From: Gordonia jinghuaiqii
GTDB taxonomy: Bacteria > Actinomycetota > Actinomycetes > Mycobacteriales > Mycobacteriaceae
Assembly: GCF_014041935.1 (NCBI RefSeq)
Contig: NZ_CP059491.1
Location: 620,001 to 684,000 of the forward strand
Reading direction: 5' to 3'
DNA: 64,000 nt
In this document: positions 52,962 through 62,078 of the stretch, piece after piece
How positions within the stretch are numbered: the stretch's first letter is position 1
How the letters are laid out: the number at the start of each line of letters is the position of its first letter
Notes under the pieces: model-generated
Database searches by the model: none
What the model was told of the DNA's origin: nothing
Seen by the model: only the letters and a program-made list of their open reading frames with translations
Translations under genes and position numbers: made by a program

Positions 52962-54074
52962 TCAGCCGACGGTGAGCATCTCGTAGGAGTCGAGATCCGC
53001 TGCCAGCCGGGTGAGGTGATCCGACGCATCGCCGAGGGTGTGGCTGATGGCGGTCAGCCTGCTCACGTAGTGGGCGATCGGGTACTCGGCGGTCATGCCG
53101 ATACCGCCGTGCATCTGGATGGCCTCCTGGCCGACGAGACGCGCCGAGCGGCAGATCTGGAGCTTGGCCCGCGAGGCGATGGCCGGGTCGGCGATGCCGT
53201 CGGACAGTGCCGTCGTCGCGTACAGGTTCATGCTGCGCGCCAGCTCGAGCTGGACGTACATGTCCGCAGCGCGGTGGGTGAGTGCCTGGAAGGTGGACAG
53301 GGGAACGCCGAACTGCTTGCGCGACTTGAGGTATTCGACGGTCAGGTCGAGGCTGCGCTCCATGGCTCCGACGGCCTCGGCGCACAGCGCGGTCTGGATG
53401 CCGACCTCGGCGTCGGCGATGAGCTGTGAGGCGTCGCCGGTGCCCAGGCGCGTGGCCTGTGCGTCGTTGAAGGTGAACTCTGCGCCGCGCCGACGATCAT
53501 GCGTGCGGTACGGCGTACGGGTGACGCCCTGGCTGTCTGCGTCGATGAGGAACAGTCCCACCTCGCCGTCGACGCGAGCGGACACGATCAGCTTGTGTGC
53601 GCAATCGCCATGTCCGACAAGGGTCTTGGTGCCGTTGAGAACGCCTTCGGCGGTCGCGGTGGTCTCCACCTTGGCCTCGGGCCAGCGGTCGCCGGCCTCG
53701 GTGTGCGCGAACGCCATCAGCAGTTCGCCCGACGCCAGGCCGCCACGCAGCTCGGCGCGGGTCTCGTCGTCGGCGATGGCGAGGAGCGAGCCGGGGACGA
53801 GAACCGAATCCAGGTACGGCTCGGGGGCGAGCGCGCGACCGAGCTCGGTCATCACGCTGGTGAACTCGACCGGGCCGGCGTCCATTCCGCCTTCGGACTC
53901 GGGGAAGGTCAGGCCGAGGATGCCGATCTCGGCCAGGGACTTCCACACCTTCTCGCTCCAGCCGAGGTCGGTGTCGGTCACCTTGCGGAGGGTCTCCACG
54001 TCGTAGGTCTTGGTGAGGACCTCGCGAACGGTGTCGCGCAGCATCCCCTGTTCTTCGGAAAGCTCGAAATCCAT
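52962..54074 (-). CDS. Acyl-CoA dehydrogenase, subunit-type 2
   Basis: FAD enzyme that forms a double bond in an acyl-CoA. The 370-residue protein begins MDFELSEEQGMLRDTVREVL and ends with the C-terminal helix bundle (SRKQFGVPLSTFQALTHRAADMYVQ; QMHGGIGMTAEYPIAHY). It follows a second acyl-CoA dehydrogenase gene by 56 bases. In mycobacteria such adjacent pairs often form alpha2beta2 heterotetramers acting on bulky, steroid-like acyl-CoAs; that role is inference here. The ATG at 54074 is chosen; a much longer reading extends through the upstream gene in the wrong frame. Confidence 0.9.
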   Translation of the reverse strand: MDFELSEEQGMLRDTVREVLTKTYDVETLRKVTDTDLGWSEKVWKSLAEIGILGLTFPESEGGMDAGPVEFTSVMTELGRALAPEPYLDSVLVPGSLLAIADDETRAELRGGLASGELLMAFAHTEAGDRWPEAKVETTATAEGVLNGTKTLVGHGDCAHKLIVSARVDGEVGLFLIDADSQGVTRTPYRTHDRRRGAEFTFNDAQATRLGTGDASQLIADAEVGIQTALCAEAVGAMERSLDLTVEYLKSRKQFGVPLSTFQALTHRAADMYVQLELARSMNLYATTALSDGIADPAIASRAKLQICRSARLVGQEAIQMHGGIGMTAEYPIAHYVSRLTAISHTLGDASDHLTRLAADLDSYEMLTVG

Positions 54075-54130
54075 TGTGTTCCTTGCGTTATGAAGTCGTC
54101 TGGAAGGTCTTGGCGGGCCGGAGCCGACGG

Positions 54131-55324
54131 TCAGAGACCGAGGACGGCCTTGTCGATGATCTGGCGCTGGACCTCCGAGGAGCCGCCGTAGATCGAGACC
54201 TTGCGGTAGTTCAGGTAGGTCGGTGCCGAGAGCTGTGCCCATTCGGGGGAGCTCACCTGGGCGGTGCCGTTCGCGGCCTCCGCGTCGACCTCGGCGACCG
54301 GGAGCGAGTCGGGGCCGGCGATGTCGGCGATGAGCTCCATGGCGGCCTGCTGCAGCTGGCTGCCGGTGAGCTTGAGCAGCGACGACGCCGGGTTGGGCTT
54401 GCCGTCGGCCGACGACGCGGCGACGCGGAGCTGGGTGATCTCGAGGGCGAGCAGCTGATTCTCCAGTTCCGCGAGGCGGGTGGCGAACAGCGGGTCGTCG
54501 AGCAGTGTGCCCTTGGCTGTGCGGGTCTGCCTGGCCAGCTCCTTGGCGCGCGCGAGCTTGGACTTGGTGTAGCCGACGCGCGCGATGCCGTTGCGCTCGT
54601 TGCCGAGCAGGAACTTGGCCTGCGTCCAGCCGCTGTTCTCCTCGCCGACCATGTTCTCGGCGGGCACGCGGACGTCGTTGAAGAAGACCTCGTTGACCTC
54701 GTAGCTGCCGTCGATGAGCTGGATGGGGCGCAGCTCGATGCCGGGGGTGTCCATCGGGATGAGGAACATGCTGATGCCGGCTTGCTTCTTGACATCGGGG
54801 TTGGTGCGGGCGAGCAGGAAGATCCAGTCCGCGAACTGGCCCAGCGTCGTCCAGGTCTTCTGGCCGTTGATGACGTAGTGGTCGCCGTCGCGCACCGCGC
54901 GGGTCTTGAGGGAGGCGAGGTCGGAGCCGGCCTCGGGCTCGGAGAAGCCCTGGCACCACCAGATGTCGAGGTTGGCGGTCTTGGGGAGGAACTTCTCCTT
55001 CATCTCCTGCGACCCGAACTGGGCGATGACCGGACCGATCATGCTGATGTTGAACGGCAGCGGGTCGGGGACGAACGCCAGGCTCATCTCCTCGCGGTAG
55101 ATGTGGTGCTGGATCGGGGTCCAGTCCTTGCCGCCCCACTCCTTCGGCCAGCTGGGGGTGAGCACGCCGTGCTCGTTGAGAACGCGTGCCGAGGCGACGA
55201 CGTCATCGGGGTACTTGAGGTTGCCTTCCTCGTTCCGATTGCGGACGTCCTCGGGGACCTTTGCGAAGATGCCGCGCAGTTCCTCGCGGAACGCCTCTTC
55301 TTCCGGGCTGAACTTCAGGTGCAT
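54131..55324 (-). CDS. Acyl-CoA dehydrogenase, subunit-type 1
   Basis: A 397-residue acyl-CoA dehydrogenase. Seen: LKFSPEEEAFREELRG, the FAD-loop WWCQGFSEPEAGSDLASL, KTWTTLGQFADWIFLL, and near the end APTYLNYRKVSIYGGSSEVQRQIIDKAVLGL, represented by IYGGSSEVQRQII. First gene of the pair and divergent from the tetR at 55517. Substrate unknown. Confidence 0.92.
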   Translation of the reverse strand: MHLKFSPEEEAFREELRGIFAKVPEDVRNRNEEGNLKYPDDVVASARVLNEHGVLTPSWPKEWGGKDWTPIQHHIYREEMSLAFVPDPLPFNISMIGPVIAQFGSQEMKEKFLPKTANLDIWWCQGFSEPEAGSDLASLKTRAVRDGDHYVINGQKTWTTLGQFADWIFLLARTNPDVKKQAGISMFLIPMDTPGIELRPIQLIDGSYEVNEVFFNDVRVPAENMVGEENSGWTQAKFLLGNERNGIARVGYTKSKLARAKELARQTRTAKGTLLDDPLFATRLAELENQLLALEITQLRVAASSADGKPNPASSLLKLTGSQLQQAAMELIADIAGPDSLPVAEVDAEAANGTAQVSSPEWAQLSAPTYLNYRKVSIYGGSSEVQRQIIDKAVLGL

Positions 55325-55415
55325 GGGTTCTTCTCTACTCCTGTCGGGGCTTGCCGGTGACAGCGGCAACTTTCGCGGCGCTCGTACGGGTGAAAGCCCA
55401 CGTGAACGACCGCTG

Positions 55416-55433
55416 ACTAAGCGCTTGCTTAGT
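55416..55433. promoter_or_regulatory. ACTAAGC-N4-GCTTAGT operator
   Basis: 18-bp inverted repeat with perfect 7-bp arms in the 192-base divergent region between the acyl-CoA dehydrogenases and tetR. It is well placed to regulate both directions. Confidence 0.7.
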
Positions 55434-55516
55434 GATAGGTTGCACTATGCCCCGCTGCCCGGACGCTGTCAACGTCCGTGGTGCGGGTGCTGTCCGAGCG
55501 GAACCGAGGGGTGAAC

Positions 55517-56146
55517 GTGGTCTCATCAGCGTCTTCGACGCCCGGCGTGCAGCCGATGGCGGCGCGGCCGCGACTTCTGCGCGCCGCGGTCGAGGCGTTC
55601 GCGGCGAAGGGCTTCAACGCGACGACGACCAGGGACATCGCCGGCCGCGCGCAGATGAGCTCGGCGGCGGTGTACGTGCACTTCCGGTCGAAGGAAGAGC
55701 TGCTCTTCGAGATCTCCGAGACCGGCCATCGCGCGATCCTCGGCATCATCGACGACGCCGACGACCCGGCCGCCGCGCCCGCCGATCGGCTGCGTGCGGT
55801 CGTCGGCGCGTTCACCTCACACCACGCCAGTGAGCACGTCCGGGCCCGGGTGGTGAACTACGAGCTGGCGTCGCTGGCGCCCGACCATCTCGACACGGTG
55901 ATGGCGTTGCGGCGCGAGATCACCCGTCGCGTGCGCGAGATCATCGACGCGGGCATCGTGTCGGGCGAGTTCGATGTGGTCGACGCCCACGCCACCACCA
56001 ACGCCATGCTGTCGATGGGGATCGATGTCGCCCGGTGGTACGGCTCCCGCGGCTCGCTGTCTCCCGATCAGATGGGGGAGTTCTACGCCGATCTCGCGAT
56101 CCGGATGGTCGGCTGGCGACCGGGGCCCGCGCCGTCGGACGGGTGA
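55517..56146 (+). CDS. TetR family regulator of the acyl-CoA dehydrogenase pair
   Basis: About 209 residues. The DNA-binding region is RLLRAAVEAFAAKGFNATTTRDIAGRAQMSSAAVYVHFRSKEEL condensed at residues ~18-62, with the recognition helix MSSAAVYVHF. The start is uncertain; the GTG at 55517 has GAGGGG six bases before it, and GTG 55511 is an alternative. Divergent from the dehydrogenases with the strong palindrome between them, so it likely represses both. Confidence 0.85.
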   Translation: MVSSASSTPGVQPMAARPRLLRAAVEAFAAKGFNATTTRDIAGRAQMSSAAVYVHFRSKEELLFEISETGHRAILGIIDDADDPAAAPADRLRAVVGAFTSHHASEHVRARVVNYELASLAPDHLDTVMALRREITRRVREIIDAGIVSGEFDVVDAHATTNAMLSMGIDVARWYGSRGSLSPDQMGEFYADLAIRMVGWRPGPAPSDG

Positions 56147-56171
56147 GCACCGGCGCGGCGAACGCGCGCCG

Positions 56172-57434
56172 TCACACCTCGCCGGACGGCACCGGTCGAC
56201 GCGGTGGGGTGTCCGCGGCGATGTCGGTGAGGGTCTCCGGTGTTCCCCGGCGTCGGCTGACCACCGCGGCGGCCACCGCTCCGATCACCGCCACGGCGAG
56301 TACGTAGCAGACATATCCGACGATGGTGTCGCGTAAGCCGATGTGGGACACGAGGATTCCGGCGATCACGGCCGGCACGCTGAAGGCCAGGTAGCTCGCG
56401 ACGAACACCGAGGAGTAGACCTGACCGCGCTGCGTGGGCGGGGTCGCGGCGGTGATGCTGTCCATGGCGCCGAGGAACGTGGCCGCCCAACCGGATCCGG
56501 CCACGATCGATCCGAGCACGTAGAACGGCAGCGACTCGACCAGGACGCCGGCCAATGAGAGGACGACACCGGTTGCCAGCGCCGGGTAACCGAACGCGAG
56601 CTTTGTGGTCGACGGACGGCCGGTGATGAGCAGCGAGGTGAGCGCCGCGCAGGCGAAGAACGTGCCGAGGAGCACGCCTGCCGTGGCGTGATTGGTGACG
56701 CCGAAGACGCGCGAGACCACCGACGAGCCGAGCGACAGGTACAGCCCGCCGAGGGACCAGGTGGCGACCAGCGCGGGGGCCGCGGCCAGGAACACGCGTC
56801 GAACCGGTCGCGGGACGGCGACCTGCGGTGCGATCGTCGACGCGAGGTGGCGCCGGGAGTCGAAGCCGACCCGCTCGCGGGTCTCGGGGACGACGAGCAG
56901 TGCGATCAGCAGCGCGGCGAAGAGGCCGAGAATGACCTCGTAGATCAGGATTCGGGGCGCGGGTGCGTACTGGACGAGCAGCCCGGCGACGGCCACCCCG
57001 GAACCCAGACCGAGCGCCGGGGCGGCGCCGACGGTGGCCGACCCGAGGCGCACGGTGGGCTGCAGGTCGACGGTGGTCGCGGTCAGGGTGCCCATCGCCG
57101 CGCCGGTCGCCAGTCCCTGGAGGGCGCGGGCGGCCATCAGGGTGCCCACGTCCTCGGCCACGACGAACAGGATCATGCTGCCGATCAGCAGCACCAGCGC
57201 GACGGCGAGGACGGGGCGTCGGCCGATGTGGTCGGAGAGCGACCCCACGGTCAACAGGCTCATCAGCATCGTGACCACGTAGACCGCGAAGACGAGCGTC
57301 AGGGTCAGGGCGGAGAATCCCCACAGCTCCTGATAGACGGGGTACAGCGGGGATGGCGCCGCGGAGGCGAACAGGACCATCAGGTAGGTCGCCGCGATCA
57401 GCCAGAATGCGCGGTGCGGATGAAGCGGTGCCAA
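56172..57434 (-). CDS. MFS transporter, 12 helices
   Basis: About 420 residues of a sugar/drug-type MFS exporter. Motif A is GSLSDHIGRRPVL, and twelve hydrophobic segments are counted. The TTG at 57434 is preferred as start, with AAGGAG seven bases before; a GTG eight codons upstream would overlap that site. It is divergent from a tetR, the classical layout of a regulated efflux pump. Confidence 0.85.
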   Translation of the reverse strand: MAPLHPHRAFWLIAATYLMVLFASAAPSPLYPVYQELWGFSALTLTLVFAVYVVTMLMSLLTVGSLSDHIGRRPVLAVALVLLIGSMILFVVAEDVGTLMAARALQGLATGAAMGTLTATTVDLQPTVRLGSATVGAAPALGLGSGVAVAGLLVQYAPAPRILIYEVILGLFAALLIALLVVPETRERVGFDSRRHLASTIAPQVAVPRPVRRVFLAAAPALVATWSLGGLYLSLGSSVVSRVFGVTNHATAGVLLGTFFACAALTSLLITGRPSTTKLAFGYPALATGVVLSLAGVLVESLPFYVLGSIVAGSGWAATFLGAMDSITAATPPTQRGQVYSSVFVASYLAFSVPAVIAGILVSHIGLRDTIVGYVCYVLAVAVIGAVAAAVVSRRRGTPETLTDIAADTPPRRPVPSGEV

Positions 57435-57450
57435 AGTTCGTCTCCTTAAC

Positions 57451-57510
57451 GCAAGCACTGTTGCATTAAGAAGCTAACGGGAGTCTGTGCGCAAAAGCAA
57501 TTGTCTTTGC
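57451..57510. promoter_or_regulatory. Two inverted repeats between MFS and tetR
   Basis: GCAA-GCACTG-TTGC (57451-57464) and GCAAA-AG-CAATTG-TC-TTTGC (57491-57510) lie in the 80-base divergent gap. The second has 5-bp outer arms and a 6-bp palindromic centre and ends four bases before the tetR ATG. Confidence 0.6.
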
Positions 57511-57514
57511 AATA

Positions 57515-58150
57515 ATGGCACGCATGACGACGGCGAGCACACCCGCGCCCGGCAGTGCCGACGCACCTGCGTCCCGGCCCAAGCGGCCCGGCGGTCGCAG
57601 TGCCCGGGTGCAGTCCGCGGTCTACGCGGCGGTCGGGCAACTCGTCGGCGCCGGTCAGCGCGACACGATGACCATCCCCGAGGTCGCCGACCTGGCCGGG
57701 GTCAACCCGACCAGCATCTACCGGCGCTGGGGATCGATCGACAACCTGCTCGGCGAGGTCGCCGTCGCGGCCCTGACGCAGGGGGAACCGCTCCCCGACA
57801 ACGGCGCGCTCGACGCCGACCTGGCCGAGTGGGCACAGATCATCGCCGCCGACATCGGTCGTCCGAAGCGCCGCGCCTATCTGCGGGCGATGGTCGCGGC
57901 CCGCGACGGCCTCGTCGAGGTGTGCCCGTGCTGGGAGATCCGCCGCGAGCAGGCCGCGGAGATGATCGAGCGGGCGCAGGCGCGCGGCGAGACGACGCCG
58001 ACGGTGCAGCAGCTCCTCGACCACGTGATCGCTCCGCTCTATCACCACGCGGTGTTCGGCCTGGCCCTCGACTCCGACTACGTCTCCGTGCTGATCGGCG
58101 ATGTCCTGTCGATGTCCGAAGGCGCCCGGGGGCGAGCCCGGGAACGATAG
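57515..58150 (+). CDS. TetR family regulator, divergent from MFS
   Basis: A 211-residue regulator with a Pro/Ala-rich start, the helix-turn-helix MTIPEVADLAGVNPTSIYRRWGSIDNL (residues ~52-78) and a TetR_C-like ligand domain. ATG 57515 or 57524. It probably represses the MFS gene and itself. Confidence 0.87.
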   Translation: MARMTTASTPAPGSADAPASRPKRPGGRSARVQSAVYAAVGQLVGAGQRDTMTIPEVADLAGVNPTSIYRRWGSIDNLLGEVAVAALTQGEPLPDNGALDADLAEWAQIIAADIGRPKRRAYLRAMVAARDGLVEVCPCWEIRREQAAEMIERAQARGETTPTVQQLLDHVIAPLYHHAVFGLALDSDYVSVLIGDVLSMSEGARGRARER

Positions 58151-58161
58151 GGTCTCCGGAC

Positions 58162-59583
58162 ATGAAGAACGTCCACGCTTTCGGCGACGACGCGCTCGGC
58201 GATCGTGATGCCGTCGGCATCGCGGCCGCGATCGCCTCCGGTGAGATCTCGGCGGCCGAGGCGGCCGAGGCGGCCATCGCCCGGATCGACGCCGTCAACC
58301 CGCACCTGAACGCGGTCGCCTTCGACGATCGGGAACGGGCGCGCAAACGCGCCGTCGAGAACGACTTCCCGCTGGGTTCGTTCATCGGTGTGCCCTCGAT
58401 CATCAAGAACAACACCGAATTCGCCGGGTTGCCCACCCGTCACGGATCGGCCGCGGTGCCCGCTCACCCGGCACAGGCGAACGAGGCCTTCACCAACCAG
58501 TTCCTGGCCAGCGGGGTGAACGTGGTCGGGGCGTCGACGATGCCCGCCTTCGGGCTGACCTCGACGACGGAGTTCGTCGACCGCGAACCGACACGCAACC
58601 CCTGGGACACCGACTACTCGAGCGGCGGGTCGTCGGGCGGGTCGGCTGCGCTCGTCGCCGCCGGCGCCCTGCCGATCGCGCACGCCAACGACGGCGGCGG
58701 GTCGATCCGGATCCCCGCTGCCATGTGCGGCCTGGTGGGCCTCAAGCCGAGTCGCGGCCGCGTCGAACCGTCGAAAGAGGGCAGGGATGCGCCCATCGAC
58801 CTCATCTCGAACGGAATCGTGAGCCGGTCGGTACGGGACACCGCACACTTCCTCGCCGACACGCAGGGTTTCCATCCGGCTCCCGACCTGCCTCCCGTTG
58901 GCCTCGTCGAGGGCCCGGGAACCACACGTCTCCGCATCGCGCTGATCACCGAACCGCTGACCGGCGGACTCCTCGATCGTGACACACAGCGATGTGTCAC
59001 CGCGGCGGCCGAATTGGTCGAATCACTGGGCCATCGCACCGAGATGGTCCCGCCGCCGGTGGACCGCGCCTACGTCCAGCAGTTCGTCGACTACTGGTCG
59101 CTGCTGGCATTCGCGCTCGACCGATTCGGCAAACGCGTCATCGACAAGGGATTCGACCGCTCGCAGCTCGACCCGTTCACGCGCGGACTGTCGCGAAACT
59201 GTGTGCGGCACTTCTACCGTATGCCGGGATCGATCCGCGGGCTGCGCCGTTCGACGGCCGCATTCCGCGCGTTGCACGATCGGTTCGACGTGATCCTCAC
59301 CCCGACCGTCGTGCACGCCACACCCGAACTCGGATACCTCGATCCGGCACTCGATTTCGACGAGGCGATGGATCGCCTGATCCGCTTCATCGCGTTCACC
59401 CCCGCCAACAACACCGCCGGCACCCCGGCCATCAGTCTGCCTCTGGGACAGTCGACGTCGGGTATGCCGATCGGGGTCCACTTCGCGGCCGACCTCGGCA
59501 ACGAACGGACACTTCTCGAGCTGGCCTTCGAACTCGAAGCGGCGCAACCTTTCGCGCGGATCCAGGACGGCGCCGGCGGGTAG
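58162..59583 (+). CDS. Amidase (amidase-signature family)
   Basis: A 473-residue hydrolase of amide bonds. The Ser-cisSer-Lys triad is visible: Lys82 in IIKNN, the Gly/Ser loop YSSGGSSGGSAA (Ser157/158) and the nucleophile Ser181 in DGGGSIRIPA. It starts 11 bases after the tetR stop, so it may be co-transcribed and controlled by the same regulator. Substrate unknown; the C-terminal sequence FTPANNTAGTPAISLPLG is typical of the family. Confidence 0.92.
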   Translation: MKNVHAFGDDALGDRDAVGIAAAIASGEISAAEAAEAAIARIDAVNPHLNAVAFDDRERARKRAVENDFPLGSFIGVPSIIKNNTEFAGLPTRHGSAAVPAHPAQANEAFTNQFLASGVNVVGASTMPAFGLTSTTEFVDREPTRNPWDTDYSSGGSSGGSAALVAAGALPIAHANDGGGSIRIPAAMCGLVGLKPSRGRVEPSKEGRDAPIDLISNGIVSRSVRDTAHFLADTQGFHPAPDLPPVGLVEGPGTTRLRIALITEPLTGGLLDRDTQRCVTAAAELVESLGHRTEMVPPPVDRAYVQQFVDYWSLLAFALDRFGKRVIDKGFDRSQLDPFTRGLSRNCVRHFYRMPGSIRGLRRSTAAFRALHDRFDVILTPTVVHATPELGYLDPALDFDEAMDRLIRFIAFTPANNTAGTPAISLPLGQSTSGMPIGVHFAADLGNERTLLELAFELEAAQPFARIQDGAGG

Positions 59584-59585
59584 GG

Positions 59586-59792
59586 TCAGCCGACCTTCCG
59601 GTACTTCTTGTGCATCGCCTGCTTCGACACCCCGAGGAACGTGCCGATCTCGGCCCAAGTCATGCCGGCGAGGCGGGCGCGGCGGACCGCCACCTCCTCG
59701 TCGCGGGTGACCTCGCGTCGATGCGCGGCTACGCGTAGCAGGGCGTCGATGGGTGTCTCGCCCTGATCGTCTGAATCCACTGCGGTGCGCAT
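59586..59792 (-). CDS. Small helix-turn-helix protein
   Basis: A 68-residue protein with one C-terminal helix-turn-helix: ARLAGMTWAEIGTFLGVSKQAMHKKY, similar to the Hin/homeodomain-like HTH of actinobacterial small regulators. The ATG at 59792 is chosen because a palindrome lies just upstream; an ATG at 59846 would place that palindrome inside the gene. Convergent with the amidase, stop two bases after it. Confidence 0.72.
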   Translation of the reverse strand: MRTAVDSDDQGETPIDALLRVAAHRREVTRDEEVAVRRARLAGMTWAEIGTFLGVSKQAMHKKYRKVG

Positions 59793-59823
59793 ACGATCCA
59801 GGGTGCCCGTGGTCGTCGCGCAT

Positions 59824-59839
59824 GTCAACCTATGTTGAC
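59824..59839. promoter_or_regulatory. GTCAAC-CTAT-GTTGAC palindrome
   Basis: Perfect 6-bp arms with a 4-base spacer, 32 bases upstream of the small HTH gene's ATG. Likely its own operator. Confidence 0.6.
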
Positions 59840-59870
59840 CGCTCATGGCCGCACGCCCCACAGGGATGGA

Positions 59871-59903
59871 CACACCCACTCCCGAAATCAGGGAGTGGGT
59901 GTG
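59871..59903 (-). terminator. Hairpin terminator with 13-bp stem after the symporter
   Basis: Perfect inverted repeat CACACCCACTCCC / GGGAGTGGGTGTG with a 7-base loop, 26 bases beyond the end of the acetate-type symporter gene. Confidence 0.85.
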
Positions 59904-59928
59904 TCGATGGTGGTGCGTGCGGAATCCG

Positions 59929-61569
59929 CTAGTGCTGCACGGCCTTCTCCGCGCCGATACCGGTGAGGGAGCGAACCTCCATCTCGGCGTTGCGTTCCGG
60001 CGTACCGTTGTCCGACGGGCTCGTCAGGGTGCCGACGATGCCGAGGACGAAGGCCAGCGGGATCGAGACGATACCCGGGTTGGCCAGCGGGAACCAGGCG
60101 AAGTCGGCGCCGGAGAGCATCGCGGTCGACGACCCGGACACCGCCGGGGAGAAGATGATCAGCACGATCGTGGAGATCAGGCCACCGTACATGCTCCAGA
60201 GCGCACCGCGGGTGTTGAATCGCTTCCAGTACAGCGAGTACACGATGGTCGGCAGGTTGGCCGCGGCGGCGATGGCGAAGGCCAGCGCCACCAGGAAGGC
60301 GATGTTCTGGCCGTTCGCCAGGATGCCGAGCACGATGCCGAGGATGCCGAGCACCACGACGGTGTAGCGCGACACCCGGACCTGGTCGTCCTCACTCACC
60401 TTGTTGCGCTTGATGACCGAGGCGTAGATGTCGTGGGCGAACGACGCCGACGCGGTGATGGCCAGGCCGGCGACCACGGCGAGGATCGTCGCGAAGGCGA
60501 CCGCCGAGATGACGCCCAACAGGACGACGCCGCCGATCTCGAACGCCAGCAACGGTGCTGCGGAGTTCTGTCCGCCGGCCGCGGCGAGGATCTTGTCCGG
60601 TCCGACCAGGGCGGCCGCGCCGTAACCCAGGACGAGGGTGAACAGGTAGAAGGCGCCGATGAGTGCGATGGCCCAGACCACCGACTTGCGAGCCTCTTTC
60701 GCCGTGGGCACGGTGTAGAAACGCATCAGCACGTGCGGCAGACCCGCGGTACCCAGGACCAGGGCGATGGCCAGCGAGATGAAGTTGATCTGGCTCGTCA
60801 TCGAACCGCCGTACTGCGCACCGGGTGCGAGAACGTCTCGGGAAGCGACCTTTTCGCTCGACGAGCTGGTGACCGCATCCTGCGCCGCACCGAGGATCGA
60901 CGACAGGTTCATGCCGAACTTCGCCAGGACGATGAAGGTCATGATGCCGGCGCCGGCGATGAGCAGAACGGCCTTGATGATCTGCACCCAGGTGGTGCCC
61001 TTCATGCCGCCGATGAGGACGTAGACGATCATCAGCGCACCGACGACCGCGATCACGATCGACTGCCCCACACGACCTTCGATGTCGAGGAGCAGGGCCA
61101 CGAGGCCACCGGCTCCGGCCATCTGGGCGAGCAGGTAGAACAGCGACACAGTGAGGGTGGAGATGGCCGCGGCCAGCCGCACGGGACGCTGCTTCAGGCG
61201 GAAGCTGAGGACGTCGGCCATGGTGAACTTGCCGGTGTTGCGCAGCAATTCGGCCACGAGCAGCAGGGCGACGAGCCAGGCCACGAGGAAGCCGATGGAG
61301 TAGAGGAAGCCGTCGTAGCCGTAGACCGCGATGGCGCCGGCGATGCCGAGGAAGCTGGCCGCCGAGAGGTAGTCGCCGGCGATGGCGATACCGTTCTGCG
61401 GACCGGTGAATCCGCGTCCTCCGGTGAAGAAGTCGGCGGCGGAATTGTTGTTCTTGCTCGCCTTGATCACCACGAACATGGTGACCGCGACGAAGGCGGC
61501 GAAGATCGCGATGTTGGCGACGGGGCTGCCGACGGTCGCCGCGAGGTTGGTTACTCCAGTGGTGTTCAC
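59929..61569 (-). CDS. actP: Cation/acetate-type symporter (ActP family, SSS)
   Basis: Na+-coupled uptake of acetate or another short carboxylate; 546 residues, 13 helices. Seen: GGRGFTGPQNGIAIAGDYLSAASFLG, MADVLSFRLKQRPVRLAAA and GTAGLPHVLMRFYTVPTAKEARKS. The GTG at 61569 overlaps the stop of the DUF485 gene upstream, as in acs-yjcH-actP operons. Substrate is inferred from the family. Confidence 0.9.
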   Translation of the reverse strand: MNTTGVTNLAATVGSPVANIAIFAAFVAVTMFVVIKASKNNNSAADFFTGGRGFTGPQNGIAIAGDYLSAASFLGIAGAIAVYGYDGFLYSIGFLVAWLVALLLVAELLRNTGKFTMADVLSFRLKQRPVRLAAAISTLTVSLFYLLAQMAGAGGLVALLLDIEGRVGQSIVIAVVGALMIVYVLIGGMKGTTWVQIIKAVLLIAGAGIMTFIVLAKFGMNLSSILGAAQDAVTSSSSEKVASRDVLAPGAQYGGSMTSQINFISLAIALVLGTAGLPHVLMRFYTVPTAKEARKSVVWAIALIGAFYLFTLVLGYGAAALVGPDKILAAAGGQNSAAPLLAFEIGGVVLLGVISAVAFATILAVVAGLAITASASFAHDIYASVIKRNKVSEDDQVRVSRYTVVVLGILGIVLGILANGQNIAFLVALAFAIAAAANLPTIVYSLYWKRFNTRGALWSMYGGLISTIVLIIFSPAVSGSSTAMLSGADFAWFPLANPGIVSIPLAFVLGIVGTLTSPSDNGTPERNAEMEVRSLTGIGAEKAVQH

Positions 61570-61922
61570 AGCGAGGGGCCGCCTTCCATCTCGGTGCGGA
61601 TGGCCTCGGCGCGGGGGTCGAGCTCGCGGTTGGCGAAGCGCACGTACAGGCCGGTGATGACGAAGGTGGTCACGAACTGCAGGAGGCCGAGGATCAGGCC
61701 GAGGTTGATGTTGCCCCACACCTCGATCGCCATGAAGTCATGGGCGAACGCGCCGAGCAGTACGTAGATCGAGTACCAGATGAGGAAGAACGCGGTCAGC
61801 GGGAACACGAACCTGCGCAGGGCGCGCCGGAGTTCCTGGAACTCCGGGCTCGCCTGCATGTCGACGAATTCCTCGCCGGTCGGCGCGTGCGGCGCCGGTG
61901 GTGGTTGGTCGGTGGTCGACAC
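61566..61922 (-). CDS. DUF485 membrane protein (YjcH type)
   Basis: A 118-residue protein with two helices (FPLTAFFLIWYSIYVLLGAF and LGLILGLLQFVTTFVITGLYV), the DUF485 pattern ELRRALRRFVFPLT and a charged tail. The GTG at 61922 has GGGAGGAAAT in front; a longer reading to 62018 lacks such a site. Always found before ActP-type symporters. Confidence 0.88.
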   Translation of the reverse strand: MSTTDQPPPAPHAPTGEEFVDMQASPEFQELRRALRRFVFPLTAFFLIWYSIYVLLGAFAHDFMAIEVWGNINLGLILGLLQFVTTFVITGLYVRFANRELDPRAEAIRTEMEGGPSL

Positions 61923-62078
61923 ATTTCCTCCCAGAGTGATGGGGCCACTTGTGATGGCACTTCGGAGGAAAGCGTCGTTGAGTGACAGATCACACCGCAA
62001 GAAGGTGTCCTGGGTCACACGGTGAAGATCGCCGACTGTGCGACGGACGGTCGATCAGATCCGACGAACGGCGAGTGG

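Noticed and set aside
59845..61767. 640-codon plus-strand frame over the acetate symporter
   Set aside because: Antisense shadow, no membrane segments or motifs; the symporter on the other strand is certain.
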